A stretch of DNA of 64,000 nucleotides from Ficedula albicollis (lineage: Eukaryota > Chordata > Aves > Passeriformes > Muscicapidae), in NCBI RefSeq assembly GCF_000247815.1, contig NW_004775928.1, positions 475,965 to 539,964 on the forward strand, given 5' to 3'. The notes beneath the pieces are model-generated. The model saw only the letters and a program-made list of their open reading frames with translations. It searched no databases and had not been told where the DNA came from. Of the stretch, positions 12,044 to 27,174 are shown in pieces. Within the stretch, counting starts at the first letter, position 1. Every line of letters begins with the position of its first letter. Position numbers and translations under genes: made by a program.

Positions 12044-14847
12044 ACATTGGTCAGACCTTGTTATTCATAATGCGTAAGTGCAGTCAATAACACATCAGAA
12101 AAACAAAATCCAAGTTCTTTAATCAGCCTGATTTTTTTTTTTTTAATTATGCTTTCCTGGGTAATGCTTTTCACATGCCACACTAGAAAATTAAGTGTTT
12201 TTTAACCCATCTCTGTTCAAATTTCCAATAGTCTAAGTGCGGAACCATTAAATGGTTGTAATTTACTGCAGTATGCTGGTGAACATTAATTCTTTTTGCT
12301 CACTTTTTCTAGCCCCAGCAAAAATTTTTGCATATTTTTTTCAGCTATTCATTGTACCCAGAATCATATTCATGGTCATTCATTGAAACAATTCAAAACT
12401 TTTTTAAAGTTCTTCATCAATGGCATTTACTGGACGTTTAATTTTTATGAAAAAATTGTATCTTAGTATTATTGAACTCTATGATAATGGCCTTTCTCCT
12501 GACCATACCTTTCTGAAACTCTACCTGAGAGTAAACTGAGTCCCCACCATTTTCACTTAATAATCTGACACTCTGAAAAAAAATCCAAAATTATTTGGTC
12601 CATTTAGCAAAAAAGCTTTGATTTCTATGAACTCTCCCAGCATTTTTATTTATATTCCATGAAAGATACATCTTTCTGCTATAAAAAGGCACTAAGAAGG
12701 CATATAGCATAACTATAGCCCTTCTAAAGGCTTTTCATGCTAGGATGGTGCAGGGGTAGGTTGAAATAGGGTGGAGGGAATGAAGAGCAAACCCTCCCTT
12801 TTGAACCAGCTGGTCCATAAGTTGGGAGAGACCAATGGCCTCCAAGACAGGGCTAGCAAAGGTTTGGAGGAGCAGAGGTCCCATGTTCTGGTGGACTCCT
12901 AGTAAAGTTGGGCACAGGGAAATGTAAACAACAAGTGTACACAGCGCTAGCAGTAGTTTGGTCTCAATCTTGCCTAGGCAGCCCCAGTGCTGCTGGGGAT
13001 AGGGCTGGGGCTAGAGTGCTGGGCAAGGAGCTGGGAGATGGGGAGCTGGAGGAGAGGGACCAATGTTTGAGTCCTGCTAGGAGAAGGGTTGCTGGGCGAA
13101 ATTCAGGGGAGGAGAGTGTCAGCAGTGGGAAATTTGGATCAAAAGACTGTATAAATCTCTTGTGGATGAGGATAAGCCCCAAAAGTTCTAAATAAATAAT
13201 TTACAGCCTTGTCACTAAGTATTTTTGGGGCTCTGGGCTTCTCCAAAATGGTCCAGGGACAAGTGAAGGAAAAAAACACAGGAGTGAATGGATTTGTAGG
13301 GTGACACGAAGTCTTTGGCTGGTCATGGCTGCTTCCAGTTGGGGGGTGTCTGCTGATTTAATAGTGAACTTGTCATCTCCCTCACCTCCCTGCAGCAAGC
13401 TGCTCTGCAGTGGATTCAAAGCACCTGAGGGGAATGAATTGCACATCCTGGCTCTGCTGCCTTCCTCCAGCCAGGGCGAAGGACTTATCTGGGGCTTTTT
13501 TACTGGAAAAGAAGGTAACTGTGGATTGGCTTGGAAAAGAACATTGCTTTTCTGCCAGTAGGGAAGACTTTTCCATTTACAGAAGAAATTGAGATACATT
13601 AGAAATAGCACACTTGAGCAGCAATGAAGATGTAACATCAAAAAGGTAAGCCAGACTCTTTACTTGATTGAAGATACTCAGGTGGAATATTACATTTGTG
13701 TTGAACCAAATACGGCAAAGCTGGAAAACACTGTTGGTTGTTCTGAGCTTTTTCTTAAAACCCTCAGGAAAGAAGGCAGTGGAAGAGGAAATAACCAAGC
13801 AAATATTTATCTGTGTGTTTGATAAGTTCCTGAGAAACGGTCTTATCCAACCAGGCAACGTCTACCAACCAGTTTAATGTGCTTTTGGCAGAGATTTCAG
13901 CATTCCTGTTTGCAACAGTTAACTTGCAATTGTTCTAATGAAAACAAAGTGTATCTAAGTACCATGAGAGGTCCTCTCTGATCCCAGGAAAACTTCTTAC
14001 TTGTAAGGAATTTCACCTTCCTGTTCAGGAACACAATATCCAGAAAAGCCTAAAAACACCCAGTGCAAGTATGTAGATTATCAACTCTTGGTCAGTCAAG
14101 CTGGAGACTTTGAAACCCAGATATAGAGCAAGGAAAAGATGAGGTATTTGCCCAGATGAAGGCTCTGCCTTTTTTAGCACAACGTAACTATAGTATGACA
14201 TTTCAAGCTCCTGTTTTGGTGTAATACAGGACCATGTCTCAAAATGCTGAACATTGTATGGCATTTACCTCCCCCAAAAAAGAATCCTTTGATAACCTTA
14301 CTGAAAATTCTTTGCTCTATAATTTTTTGAAATCTAGCAAATAATACAGAGCATTGCAGGTTCAAAATCATTTTAGCTTTTCTAGGTCTGGTACCATAGA
14401 AATCCTTGAAAGTAGGTTTTATATTTATGTGCATTGTTATGTTCATGTATAGTGACAGAATAATGTTCTGCCATGTTTCTTTGAAATGTTCCACAATATG
14501 TACTAAAGCAGTGTCTTCCCCACTACATTGCTTTTAAAAGTCAAAGACTTATAATAGCAATTTCCCATGCTTTCATCCAAAGCCTGAAAATATGCCTCAA
14601 GCAAGGCATTCAATCAAAAGGAAAACATTGCCAGCTATTTGACTGTCTGTCCAGCTCCTTGGGAGGTAGCTTGCTGCTACGCCAATGTGAAGAAATTCAT
14701 ATTACAAAAGAAAAATGGAAGAAAACAGAAATTAAACAATAAGAGCAGCTTCAGCTCTGAGCAATTGTCTGAGTATCCCACAGCAATTAACTTTTCCCTT
14801 CTAGAAGAACAGTTTTAATTTGATCTTACTTTCACTGATTTATTTTC

Positions 14848-14907
14848 TGCTTCAGTTTTGAACTTTCACAAATTTATTTTCTGCTTCAGTTTTGAGCTTT
14901 TTAAAGG
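14848..14907. repeat. Short imperfect tandem duplication
   Basis: The phrase ttattttctgcttcagtttt followed by gaactttc or gagctttt occurs twice, at about 14860 and 14876-14900. This is a small local duplication with a few differences and no evident function. Confidence 0.6.
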
Positions 14908-17546
14908 AACTTCCTTTTTCCAGTGTCTCTAATTGGAGATTTGAAGGACCTCTCTAACATCTGTAACTCTTCTATTCTTTTTTCCTCCTTGATGTTTGTT
15001 TTTCTTGGGGTTGCACATAAGCAAAATATCCAATCCTGAGGAATCCATGTGATGAGTGTGTTGGGCTCCTGGACTATTCTGCATGAATGGGTAAATTAGG
15101 ACTAACCTCTTTAGATGAAACTAGTTTAAAATGGTTTTATATCTCAATCTGCTGGATGTTGGCAGCTTAGGAGGCCACAGTGGGTAGTATCTGGTTGTAC
15201 TGGCAGAAGGAGCTTTTTTGTCATTTCTGCTAGCTTTGCAGTGAATGTCATTTTGTGCAATCAATATGTGCTTGATTTCCTGCTGCGGATAGAGGGGGGT
15301 AGTCTCATAACTACCAATTCAGGCATCCAGCGGGAAATTTATTGGGAAAAAACCCACAACAAAACCACCACAACCAAACCAAACAGCTGACTGGAAAAAA
15401 GCCTTTCTCTTTAAACTTACTTGCTCCACCAAGGGGAGGATGATACATTGACAGCCACTGTAGGTCTCCTCTATTATACATCTATGCCAGTCTTTGCTAA
15501 AATCTAGTTAATTTTCAGCCAATTCTCTTGTATTTGTCCCATAAAACTACCTCATCAATTTAGTGTAGGCCTCTATCTCCATATATTTTTCTGCTCCCTA
15601 GTGTCTATTCATTACTTCAATAAAACAAGGAGGAAACATAATCCTTATGCTGCTGTTTATCTTAAAGGCTTCTTACCTTCTGCCAGCTCCTTTTTCAAAG
15701 CTGAGTTGCTTAAGACTTGTCCAGTTGGATTTTTCTTAACTCTGAGACCAGGGATACTAAATGTTTTCTGAACAACATATTTCAGTGTGTAGGTATTCCC
15801 ATTATGGCTCCTCTGTTTTTTGGGGAGGATTTTTTGCTTGGGTATTTTGGGGTTTTTTTTGTAATGCAGTTGGAGTAAGGACAGCTGTCTCTTTTCATTT
15901 GCTGTGCAGACCAGAGAGATGTGCCTTGTCCTGTCTGACAGAAACAGTTTGATGGGGAAAATGATTTGTGGACCATTCTGTTCCTGGGTAGGGGTGAAAA
16001 AATGGTATTTTTAACTCCTCCATGGTTATGACTCAGTCTTGAGTGGGCTGTAAAATCATGTAATGTTTTTTTCCCCTTTCGTTATATGCATAAGGAATTT
16101 TTATCTTAAAAATGCCTTTGTGGTTTCCATCCTTGAGAACTGTTAAAACTCTTCTGTTTGTAAATCACTCTCTCCCATGCAGCAGCTGAGATGACTTAAC
16201 CTTAACTTCAAACACAGCACTTGCATTCAGCATTGACTTTATAGAGAAGGAGTTATTCTCGGGTGAACTGCAAACACACTAGAAAGCTCTTATTGTGCTC
16301 TAGTTGTCCTAAAAGGTCTTTGTATAACTTGAGCAGTGGCAGGAACATTGAAATTAACTTGGAACACTGGAATGTGCTTGGCTAGTGATAATAATGCAAA
16401 GTGTGGATTCAAAAGGATAGCAGTCTTTTCATGGTCATCTTCCTCTGGGCATGCTTAATGGAGAAGACCTGGGAGTACTCAGCACTCCTCTGGTGCTGTC
16501 AGATATGCACATGTCCAAGACGCAGTACAATGGACCAGAGGAGATCCTCAGAGAGCTTCTTTTCTACTCATTATTCAACTATTTGTAGCTTCAGCTATCT
16601 TAAAATCCATAGTGTTCTTGTCCAATTAGGCACCACACACTCAAGAACGGCGTTGAGATGTACAGATTATGTTTGCTACCTGTCAAGCGTAAGTTAAAGT
16701 TCCTGTGAGGCAGAAACACTTTTTCCAGTGTAATAAGCATAGAAGAAAAAATATATGAGGATATTAATGGTAATGTAAAATGTGGCCTACCAGAATAAAA
16801 CACAGTGAATAATGTGGTTTGCAGAAACAGGTGAACAAATTGCTCCAAGAGATTCAAGGTTCACTGTAGTTCAAACAGAAATCAGCGGCGATCTGTTCTG
16901 TGTTCTCAAGACATAGTAAATACACTCTTCTTGCTACTGCTTACCTTTTGCTGGGTCAGGTATTTTAATACACTATGGGATTCCCTCTTTGGGAAAAACT
17001 CCAAATCTCAACTTTCTTTCTTTCAAACAGGATTTCCTTTTGTTATCATTAAAAATTTTAATTTATGTGTGTTTGAAACTTCAATCATTGTTTAAGAAAA
17101 TGGTTGTAAAATTCTTGGGTGTAGCAGCTGGCAAATTAATCTCCAAGTTCCAGGGCAGAAAGTTTACAAGTTTTTAGAGAGATGAGCCTGACCTGGGTAT
17201 CAGTTGTATATAATTTTGTTGTGCTTTGTGAAGATCAGGTACGTTGTGCTGAATGGAGAACTGGGCTACTTCAGTACCTGTTAAACACTTTTCTTCTAAT
17301 TCAGGATTTCTGATGTGCTGTCCATATACTTTTATTTCTTAGTTTCTGCTTTGTTGTTTGCTAATCCCAATGTAACAAACATATCTTGTCTGTTCCTCCT
17401 TTCGGGTGAGTGGGCACATCCATCTACCTGGAGGAGAATGGAGAAAGAGTGATAAATTCTAAGAAATTATTCTGAACTAGGCATATTATATATATTATCC
17501 TAGGAGCTCCTTAATAATATAGATCTTATGGGCAGGTACTAATTTT

Positions 17547-17556
17547 GTGTGTGTGT

Positions 17557-17592
<36 letters not shown>
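17547..17592. repeat. (GT)n microsatellite
   Basis: Alternating GT with one tctct interruption, ending in gcgc. About 46 bases. A likely length-polymorphic marker. Confidence 0.95.
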
Positions 17593-18061
17593 AAAATACT
17601 AATTTTAGACACTAATGGCCTGATACACTGACTTGGGTGTCTGTAGATGCTACTTGCCAGGTATATGTTGTGACATCATGAAAGGAAAGAGCAATAAAGC
17701 TGTCTGAAGGAAAGGAAGCTACCAAATGAGGCTTTCCTTGTTTGTCATTTGTCATGATGATTACCATTCAATTACACAATTTTGGAGCAGGTACCAGCAG
17801 GCTTTCAAAAGAGCCATGGAGCCTAAGACAGATTACTGCTGTGCCAAATATGATGTTGCTAGTCATGTATGTGGGACTGGAGGCAGAAAAATACTCAGCA
17901 ATCTGCCGTAACTTAATCCAGATGGTCAAGTTTATGTTTTCTTTAAAATGCAAACTGTCTCCAGTGAATTCATTAGAACCATATTGTAGCTTTCTTTTCT
18001 AGTATAATTTTAGCAGCTAGGTTAAAAAGCCTTTGTCTGCCAAACTAATCTCAAGTCTCTG

Positions 18062-18102
18062 ATTATTTTATTTTCATTATTTTATTTTCATTATTTTATT
18101 TT
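18062..18102. repeat. 14-bp AT-rich tandem repeat, about 3 copies
   Basis: attattttattttc occurs at 18062 and 18076, with a partial third copy at 18090. Perfect within that span. Confidence 0.9.
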
Positions 18103-19803
18103 AAACTATTCAACTAATCTTTTTCTTCCCCCCCTTCTTTTTCTTGTCTAGTTTTTCTTTCCCCTTTCTATTTTTTAAAAGTACACCAGTGTACAACACT
18201 GAATTATTGGCTTAGGGTATCTAGAGATAGTTAATACATCGTGTTTCGTCTGGGATTAATCTAGATGTTTGAATAATATGTAATGGTAATTGAAATGTAT
18301 TCAGCCAACGTTGCTGCCTTGTTCCTACCATGGCTGGATCAGTTTATTGAATAAGAAACATTAGTCCTAAATAACATAGATGTCTTTACCCATGTTTCCA
18401 AACTGTTTATTCCTAGACCTTTTTTGTTATTTTGGATTTCCTTCTTAACTTATTTCAAAGATTTGCCCAAATTACCCAAAATTTGGGACAGAAGTTCTTA
18501 TCTAATTCTTTAATCAACGTAGGCTGCAGCTGAAGTAATTCTGAGAAACTAAATAAAAAGTTTTTATGTGAATTGATTCTGGTAGAATTAAATCTTTAAA
18601 GACACTCTAATAGCTCCTTTTAGTGGAGGAAAAAAATTCCATCTGAATTAAAGACTCCAAGAAAATACTAAACTACTAGCACTGATGCATGACTATGCCT
18701 GGGTTTTTTTATCATATGCATTAGGTGATTATTAAGTGATGCATTTTCTGTTTTCTAAGATGCCTCCATCCCTGCAGTGAACTTGAACTTTAATATTCAG
18801 AGACTAGTGTTTGCACATGAGTCAGTGAGATGCAATCAACCATAGTAATGTTTGGACAGTGTTTGTTGTACCTGGAACAATGAACTTACTTACTTTGCTG
18901 ACATGCTGCTTTCGGTATTGAAGTAGTGTCCAGTAAGAATCAGCATTTCATTAGGCTCCACTCTTTGAAACAAGCAAACAAAAAAGGCATCTTGTGCTAA
19001 AGATTACAGGATCTGCTTCAGAGTAAATTAAGCAAACTGGCAGAAGGGTGGAGTGGTAGACCAGGTTAAGCACTGTAAAGATTTTTTTAATTGGAAAACA
19101 AAGAAATAAACAGAAGGGGTAACCTTTTTTTATAACAGAAGAGAAACAAGCACTGATGCTTGCAAGGTGTTTTTATTTGTGAAGTAGCAAAACATTCAAG
19201 GAAACGTGCCAATGCTGCTGAGACACCATACAAAGACAGCATTGCACAACAAGCGGTTGTGTAATGATACTCATATCCAGTCTGGCAAATTTTATCTTGT
19301 GTGAGAATGCACCAAGAGTTTGAGGTTGGAATCAATCAATGCTTAAAATTTCGATGCCCACAAAATTGTCACCTGTTCCAAAATCTTTATATTTCAGGTA
19401 TCATGAGATAGAAAGCTCTGAGATGCTGCCAGGAGCTCTAGGACCACAAGACAGACACCTGGTACAGGTTACTGGAATCATTACAGTAAGACACATTCCC
19501 AGAAGCATGTGGGGTTCAGACTTCAGACTCACAATGGAAAGATGGAGGAGTTTTTTGTAAGCTTTTGAAAACACAGACATTCAGTCTTGCAGAAATGCTG
19601 TCATTGACTGCAGTAAATCTGGAATTTTATCACATTTTTCTATCCCATGTTTCTAAAAGCCAGGTCTGCCTGACAAAACAGCTGTATCTATTTTATTTTC
19701 AATACTTCTTCAGGGGTCTGTTGAAGACCTACTGGAAATACTCATAATTGCATTTCAGAGCTGTGTAAAAACACGAGAAACTTTCTTCTTTTGTTGGATT
19801 TCT

Positions 19804-19844
19804 GTTTGTTTGTTTGTTTGTTTGTTTGTTTGTTTATTTGTTTG
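19804..19844. repeat. (GTTT)n microsatellite
   Basis: About ten units of gttt with one unit changed to attt near the right end. Confidence 0.95.
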
Positions 19845-22020
19845 TCAGAAAAGGTAATGATTTGTGATGATTAATTACCTGAGGTGGTTTAAGCCTATCG
19901 GAGCTCTTGTCACATCACCCACTTAAACTATCAATAGTTCATTTTGCTGGGGATGCCAGTATTTCCCAAGTCTCCTGGGAAACCTGAATCACAAAACAAG
20001 CTTATTTCCCTCTAGCACTACTTTTAATTTCAACAAATCATGACTTAAGTGCAGTTTTTGGACACAGTTTCCAAAAACTGGTATGCCTTTTGGTGAAAGA
20101 TTTTTTTCTGAGAAAGCCCAAGGAGTCTTCATCTAGGAAAGCTGCTGCTTTTAGAGACTGTCACCAAAAAAGAAGCTGAGTAAATACTAGGTTTAGTACA
20201 TGCCAGGGTACAGCCCTAGGCAGCATGAGTACTTTTCCTCAGTTAATGATCTTCAGTTTTCTGCAATTCTGTTGTGAAATAACAGTATAACAAAGACCAT
20301 GACAGCACAGCTAGTGCTTTTAACTTACAACTGCACTCCATACAACTTCATCCTTCTGCTTTTTTTCTCTTCTGCCAAGAAAAAATAAAACCTGAATAGC
20401 CAGCATTAGTGCTCCTTTACTACCAGTTCACTTGCCTAGCAATTTTATTCTACAAACAGATGATTCAATATGTGAAAGAGGGCTGGTATGGACCTCTGTG
20501 TGAGGTTCTTGGAAGGGTAATCTCATTCCAAAAATCTAGGTGGCTGGAATTCCCTCCCCCTCCCCTTTAATACAAATCCTTAAGTGTTAAGTCAGGCAGA
20601 AAATTAGTCTAGTCCACATTTATTTTACTGAATGGCAGTCAACTCCCGCCTAATCTTTCAACATATATTTGTTCAATGGATCAACAGATTGTGTAAGCAG
20701 CATGACGGATGGGTTTAGAAATGTGTCTGCTTATGTTTGGTTTGTACTGAACCACTGACCATTTTGTGTGTGAATTCATCATAAATTACATCTCCAGGTT
20801 ACTCAGTACGAGTGAGGAGGGGAAACCCTTGCTCTCACTGTGTTGAAAGGCATCTTACACAGCTGTCAGCCTCCAGAATGGAAGAAGCTGAATAACATCA
20901 GTACAACTAGCTCTGTTTTTCCAAAGCTGAAAGGGTATGGCTCTGCTTTCACATGATTTTGCTAATTGCAACTCTGCTGCTCTTTGAAGATAATGTAAGG
21001 CAAAAGGCAAGAACTATTATTGTGAATTAAATGTGTGATAACTGGGGAACAAGGATGTGATAGAGATTGGGTGTTATTTTAGGTGCATTTGGCAAAACCA
21101 AGGCTAAGTAACTCCAGAAATATATAAGCTTTTTAAATAATGAAAATACATACTAAAATTCCATTGTTACAACAAATGCAGAAATTACCTGATGGGTTGT
21201 AGTTAGTAATATGTTAAAGCCAGCTAGGAGGGTGCCACTCCAAGCATCAACAGCAGTGTCGACTATGTAAGTATTTCAATTAACTCCTCCTAATCTGAAT
21301 TTTTTTTTAATATACTTCATTTGTGACTACTGCTAAAGTGGGAGATGAAGGAACAGGAGGAAGTTCCAGGATCTAGAAACTGCTCTTCTGCAAATAGGGA
21401 GAGCTTCCCTGAAAATAGCCAAGGAGTAGGGGACACAGAAATTACCAGAGTCCTGCTGAGCACGCCTTCCCAGAGGCCAGAAAGCCAAAATACAGCATCT
21501 TTCACTTTTGTTGATTGCATTGGCTTTAAGCCACTGCCTACCCAGAGAGCATAGGCATGTGGCACAAAGCTTCCTTACCCATATGCATCCCTCCACAGGG
21601 TTGGGTAAGGGCTTAAAAATGGAGAAAATGTGACTAAAGGGTTACCTCTATGGTTGCCACCCATCCTCATTTCCACCTAAAAGTTATGGCTTTGAAAATA
21701 ATTTTCAACATGAAACAGGCTTGCTTTATTCTATCCATGTTGTGACTCCCTGTGGTGTGTCCCAAGCTTTGGTTAAAAAGGTTTGAGCTAGAACTGAATG
21801 GCTTTGGAAAAGACAGACAATGGGAAGACAGACAAAGAAGAAAGACACAGAAGAAAGAAAAGGAAAGGCAGCGGATTAGGTTTCTTTATGCAGGCAGTGG
21901 GGAGAAACTGAAGGAGAGTGATGTTGGCCACTTCGCTCTTTTAGATGGTTATGTTCTCATGAAGGCAAGTTTTTCATTCTCATGGGGTTTTGGTGGGATC
22001 TGTGTTATTATCTTTTTTTA

Positions 22021-22095
22021 GTCTCTTGTGCACTGAAACTTTTTAGTCTCTTGGGCACTGAAACTTTTTAGTCTGTTGTGCACTGACAATTTTTA
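22021..22095. repeat. 25-bp tandem repeat, three copies
   Basis: Units start at 22021, 22046 and 22071, each beginning gtct.ttg.gcactga and ending ttttta. The copies differ at a few positions (tgtg/gggc, gaaact/gacaat). Confidence 0.9.
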
Positions 22096-25000
22096 GGATT
22101 GGTAGGAAATGACTGAATTGTTGTTTGAAAGGCTAGACTTCAATGGAAAGCATGCACTGAGTGTTTTTTGAAGAGCAAGCACAGGGAAAAAGCTATTTTT
22201 TGCAAACAAAGTGCACATAATTATGTTTTAATTTGATTTTTTTAATTTTGTGGTGAAGAGTAAATTTATCATTTCTCTATGGAATAATGTTTCCAACTTT
22301 CAGTTCAACAGAAAAATAATTTTTTTCCGATCATCTCTAATAAGGTCTGAAGAACCTGATAAGTAAAAAAGCTGAGAAGGAGGAAAGCAGCCTTGACATT
22401 ATGAAGAAGAAACTAGGAATGAAAAATTGAGTATATCTGTAGAACAAGATTTAGGGCACAGAAACGAAAATGAAGTTTGTAACTGAGTGAGTAGCAGGAA
22501 TGGTACCCTGTGAGCTTGAAACCACTTTTTCTTAACCATCATCCTCTAAGAAAAAAAAAAAAATCTAACATCTATTCAGTATAGTAATCCCTGGGGTATC
22601 ATTTTAGTAATTTTACTTACTGTATTTCTTTTATATAGGTCATAATAATGACTGAAATTTCCCTACCCTCTTCTGTCTTGCTAAGATGTAGGCAGCTTTA
22701 GAAACTGCTTCTAGAATATAGTGTTTTCCAAATATTGGCTCAGGGAATAAGATGGCTGTGAATGCCCATGTTTGCTGAAATAAATAATCCTATACTGTTC
22801 TTGTGAATACTTTTGTTGTTTTTTCCATTCCCTTTAAAAAAAAAATAAAGTTGAGGGGGATGGTTTAAGTACCCTCTTATGTACCATTAAAGGTTTAGAA
22901 AATCACATTCTTGCTTTTAACTTTTGTTTATGTTCAGCTCTTCCTCTAAACAATACAGAGTTCCTTTCTTAACCAAAAACTATGGTATTATTGCCAGTTT
23001 CTTCTTTTTGAAAAAAATAAATTACATTATTAAATCAAAACAAAAAGCTCTTCACCCAGGAACAAATGCATAAACTTACCAATGCATAGATAGAAATATC
23101 AATAGTTGTCTTTATTACTTTTTTACAGCTACTGCTTAATATAATACACTGAATACCCTGTCTATGAATATAAATGTTACTTAGTGAATGATTCCACTTA
23201 ATCCATACTTTTGTGTGTATATACACTAAATACCAAGGTTGTGACAGAATTGCTTGGACATTAAAATTCATAATTTTCTCTCAGCATGCATTATTTGTCA
23301 GGCCAGCAAACTGAAAATTGTAGTGCAATTAATATATTAATCAGCTCATTTGAAAAGTAGTTCCTTTAGAAGTGTGTATTATTTCTATATCCCTATCTAA
23401 CTAGATAATTTATTTGTTTTTGTAATGATTAATTACAGAAATTTAGTTAAACTATCTGCTGCCCCACTACCAGTAAAAAGGAGGTTGCTGTTTGTAACTA
23501 AGGCTAATTGAAAATATGATTTCTTTTTAAGAATTATGTTATCTTTTCCAAAGAAAATCTTATTTTTGTTGCTGAAAATATAATTCCTTTTGTTCTCAGA
23601 TGCTGCAGTCTTCTGTGTCCTCAGGCTCCTCTTTTTCCTGGAACTCAAAATTCCAGACTGGTTTCATTGTGGGGATGCTGGAGGGAATACAATCACTTTA
23701 AATATAAGTAGTGCATCATAAGAGAACATGGGCTAACTGGGCAGATTTATCTACAAGAAGAATATGGATGTGAAATCTTCAGACTAGAAGCCCTACGTAA
23801 TATGATTATGAAACAAATTTTTAAAACTTTATTTTTGTCCCTTGGAAGTTTACCTCCAACTTGCTCCTTTCTTGATAATACTTTGAGAAATTTTAAATGG
23901 GAAATGTAAGTCCTCTTTTGAAGCTTTGCAAGTCCAACAATTCAAAAGTAAGTCACAAAGTGTTTTTCATTCTGAGTCCTGTACTCACAGTATGCAAATT
24001 GAAATTTATTCTCATTCTCATTACTTTTAAACCATATCATATAGCAGAAGTAGCATAAATCCGCTCTTCAAAGTGTTGAAAAAGATTTAGAGAGGATAAA
24101 CAACAGAAAACTTTTGGTGTATCACACTGATCCCTTCACCAACATTGGCAAATGCTTTGTTGTCACTGAGACTGAAGATGCGGTGCCAAGGCACACACAG
24201 GTGTAAACAGTGTTAGTGCTGCTGTCCTCTCTCAGAAGCCTTCTGAGTAGTCTTAAAACATGTCAGACATAAAGAGATTCAGAGACGCTTATGCATGTTA
24301 TGCGTTTGATTCCTTCTGCAAGTACCAAGAATTTCAGGTTTGGATACCTAGCTCTGCTTCAGATTTCTCCTTCTTGAACGATGTAGTGGGAATTTTGCTT
24401 ATTCAAGCCAAAGACTTCTCCCATGGATGTTCTAATATAAATGTTTTTAAAAACTTTTGGCTTTTAAAACCTAGGAATTTGCTACTTTTGCCGCCTGGTT
24501 TCTAAACTAGCATAAACTACCTTTGTTTTACTCTTTCAAAAGGATGTTTGAACATGTTTTTTTCTTTTTCTGTCTGCTGCTTAACCTGCTTTTTATCAAT
24601 GTTAGAGACTGTGGGATTAGTAAAAAAAGCTTCAGTGGTCTTTACTGAAGGAAGGTACAGTACAGTACAGCGGCTGGCTAAGAGCCAGCTTGTTTTTAAT
24701 CATCTGCTAAAGAAATACATTGCAGTTTTAGCTGGTTACTGACATTTTCATATGGAAGCATGTTTTGATTAGAGTCTTTCTTTGCTTTTCAAGTATAAAT
24801 TGGGAAGGTTTCAAGTGGTTTCAGCAGTAGAATCTGCTTTGAATGGAGTCTCAAAATATGGCACTGGAGTGTGCTAGAACAGAAAAAGCACTCCTGGTGA
24901 AAAAGCAACTGAGAATACATTTTAGGAGAAGGCTAGCCCATGGAAATGAAGTCTTGCAAGGTGCCTTGTGCCTTGCCCTCAATCTTTTGCAGCATCAAGG

Positions 25001-27174
25001 TTCAAGATCCATAGCATGTCATGGAAACCCTTTTCTTTGTCCCCATGTCTCCAAGTTGTTTCTGTGCTGGCAGGCAGGGAGAGACGATTCTGGCTTGGGA
25101 TGTCACTGCCCTGTTTAAGTTGTCAGGAATGGCTTTCCTGAGCAGCCTTTTGCAGACTTTTTAACCACACTCTCTCACTCTTACTTGTCTGCTTAATGAC
25201 ATGTTTCTTACCGTTTTCTGTATTGTGCTTGAGATTCACATCGAAAGTGCCATGTGAAAGCTAGGTAGCACTAATCTGTAGTGGCAGCTTGTTAAAATGT
25301 TGTGGTTTCAGTGATGTACTTGTAACCACTCTAACATACGATAAATGTGACAAGTGCTAATTCCAAACACCCACAATACTGAAACTGAGAACAGTTTAGC
25401 TAAAGCACTTTGAATTTCCTAAGGACATCTGAGGTCTATGGTTACAATATCTCAGTCTGCTTTTACCTGAGCATCTCAGGATGCTTTTACCTGAAAAATG
25501 AAAACATTACAATAAAGATTCAAGATTAAGTGAGGAATACTTGTTTTAAAAGAGGTTAGGGCAGGAATGCTATGCATATGTTTGAAATCTCTAAACATTT
25601 CTTATTCTCCAGACAAAGTGAAGGAAATTGTAGGTAAGAATAGGTTGATCTCTCCATGGGCAAAGAAATAAGCTAATACCCTAGCACCTAGACCTATGCA
25701 TTAGCACAACTTCATTTGTGAGCATTCCTTTTCATTAGATTTTCCTGATGAGTCTGTGTCATGGACACAAAAGATCCTAATGTGAAGAGGAAGCCAATCT
25801 GGGAGAGGAAGAGAAAAACTTCTTCAGATTGCATGTTATCAGAATTATGTCCTTTTTTGGTTAGAGTGGAAAGTTCTATACACCTGTGCTGAAAAGTGGA
25901 CCCATCAGTGCCCAGAGAGAGAAATAGCAATTGCAGGGATTTGGAAATTTTCATTTAAAAATGAGAGAGACAGAAAAAGTGAAACTGCATCCTCTTCAAA
26001 TGACTTTTGCCTATGGGATTTCTATGTGGAAGATGTTAAAAGCCTGCTTAGATTAGCCTTCAAATTAGAAGAAAGTGCAAGATGTCAACCACACCCTGAG
26101 AAATCACTGAACAAACAAGTACCTTGCTAGTACTAGTGACTCCAAGAAGGTGAAAGACCCTTGCATGACACAGTAAAAGGTGCTCGGAGTAGCGGTAATA
26201 CTGTGCAGCTGCAGAACAAGCATTGGATGGTAAGAAAAAAAAGACAAGAGGTGTGTGAGCAGTCTGCAAATCACAAAACAGGGTCTCAGCTATACTATGT
26301 TGGATTTGGTTTGTGTATAACTGCTGGGAAAGATCTTTCACGCATCAAAAGTCGGAAACCTATAATAGGGATGCGCATGTTATAATGTGGGGCTTGTTTG
26401 GAACAGTGGAACTGTGCAAAAGAGGGATTCCTTTCTCATAATAAATCTCATACACTGATATCTTTCATCTTCCAGCAAAAGCAGTTCAAGAAGCTTTGCT
26501 AAAAGGACAGTGATTATGGTATCTTTTCCATTGTTCTTTATTGGCTATTCTATTGTGAAGTATTTTTCCAGAAACTGTTGTTCTCTGTAGATATTAAGAT
26601 ATAGAAAAAGATTTCTGGGTTCCAGATCATAAAAAATTAAAAGTTGTCTACGTAGACAATAACTACAAAGAAGCAGAGAGAAAAATAATGAGCCTCTATC
26701 CTATTTGCAAAAATTTCACTTAGCCTTGAAATAGGATCTTTCTTTCTTTTCTTCTATCTTTTCCTCTTTTTTTTTTTCTTCTTTATTTTTTTTTCCCTCT
26801 GGCTCTTAACTCCTGAAAATATACTAAAAATGGTGGGGTTTTTTAATAGAGAAAAGTATTTTTCCTTTGCTGTTATTTTTCCTCTGAAGTATATGATGCA
26901 GTTATTTTGTATACTTAGAGCTATTTTCCCTGACACTCCAGCTACATCTTCCTTTGTGTGAGATATCATATAACTTACCGGAGTTATAATGAGCTTATCT
27001 TCATGAATCATTAGAGATTAGCCAGGCTAAACTCTCTGCATTAAAGTTTACCTAACAGTGATACTATTCACTGTAACCCAAAGTTTAAATGAAATATCTC
27101 CTTATTATATAAACCAAGCGCAATAATAAGTATGCAAAAAATGACAGATCTACCAGTATATTTTGCTTATTTTT

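Larger units (their letters stand above)
12044..27174. other. Gene-desert DNA with microsatellites, no gene recognised
   Basis: Mostly unique AT-rich DNA. Simple repeats at 17547-17592, 18062-18102, 19804-19844 and 22021-22095 are listed separately. Between about 12.74 and 13.5 kb the composition is more G-rich (runs such as gggctggggctag and gagatggggagctgg). I cannot assign this to any family, and the ORFs there, up to 146 codons on the minus strand, look fortuitous. A pyrimidine-rich low-complexity stretch lies at about 26740-26803. Confidence 0.55.

Noticed and set aside
13201..13641. 146-codon ORF on the minus strand
   Set aside because: No recognisable protein, no splice or promoter context, and open ORFs overlap it on the other strand; likely chance in a GC-richer patch.
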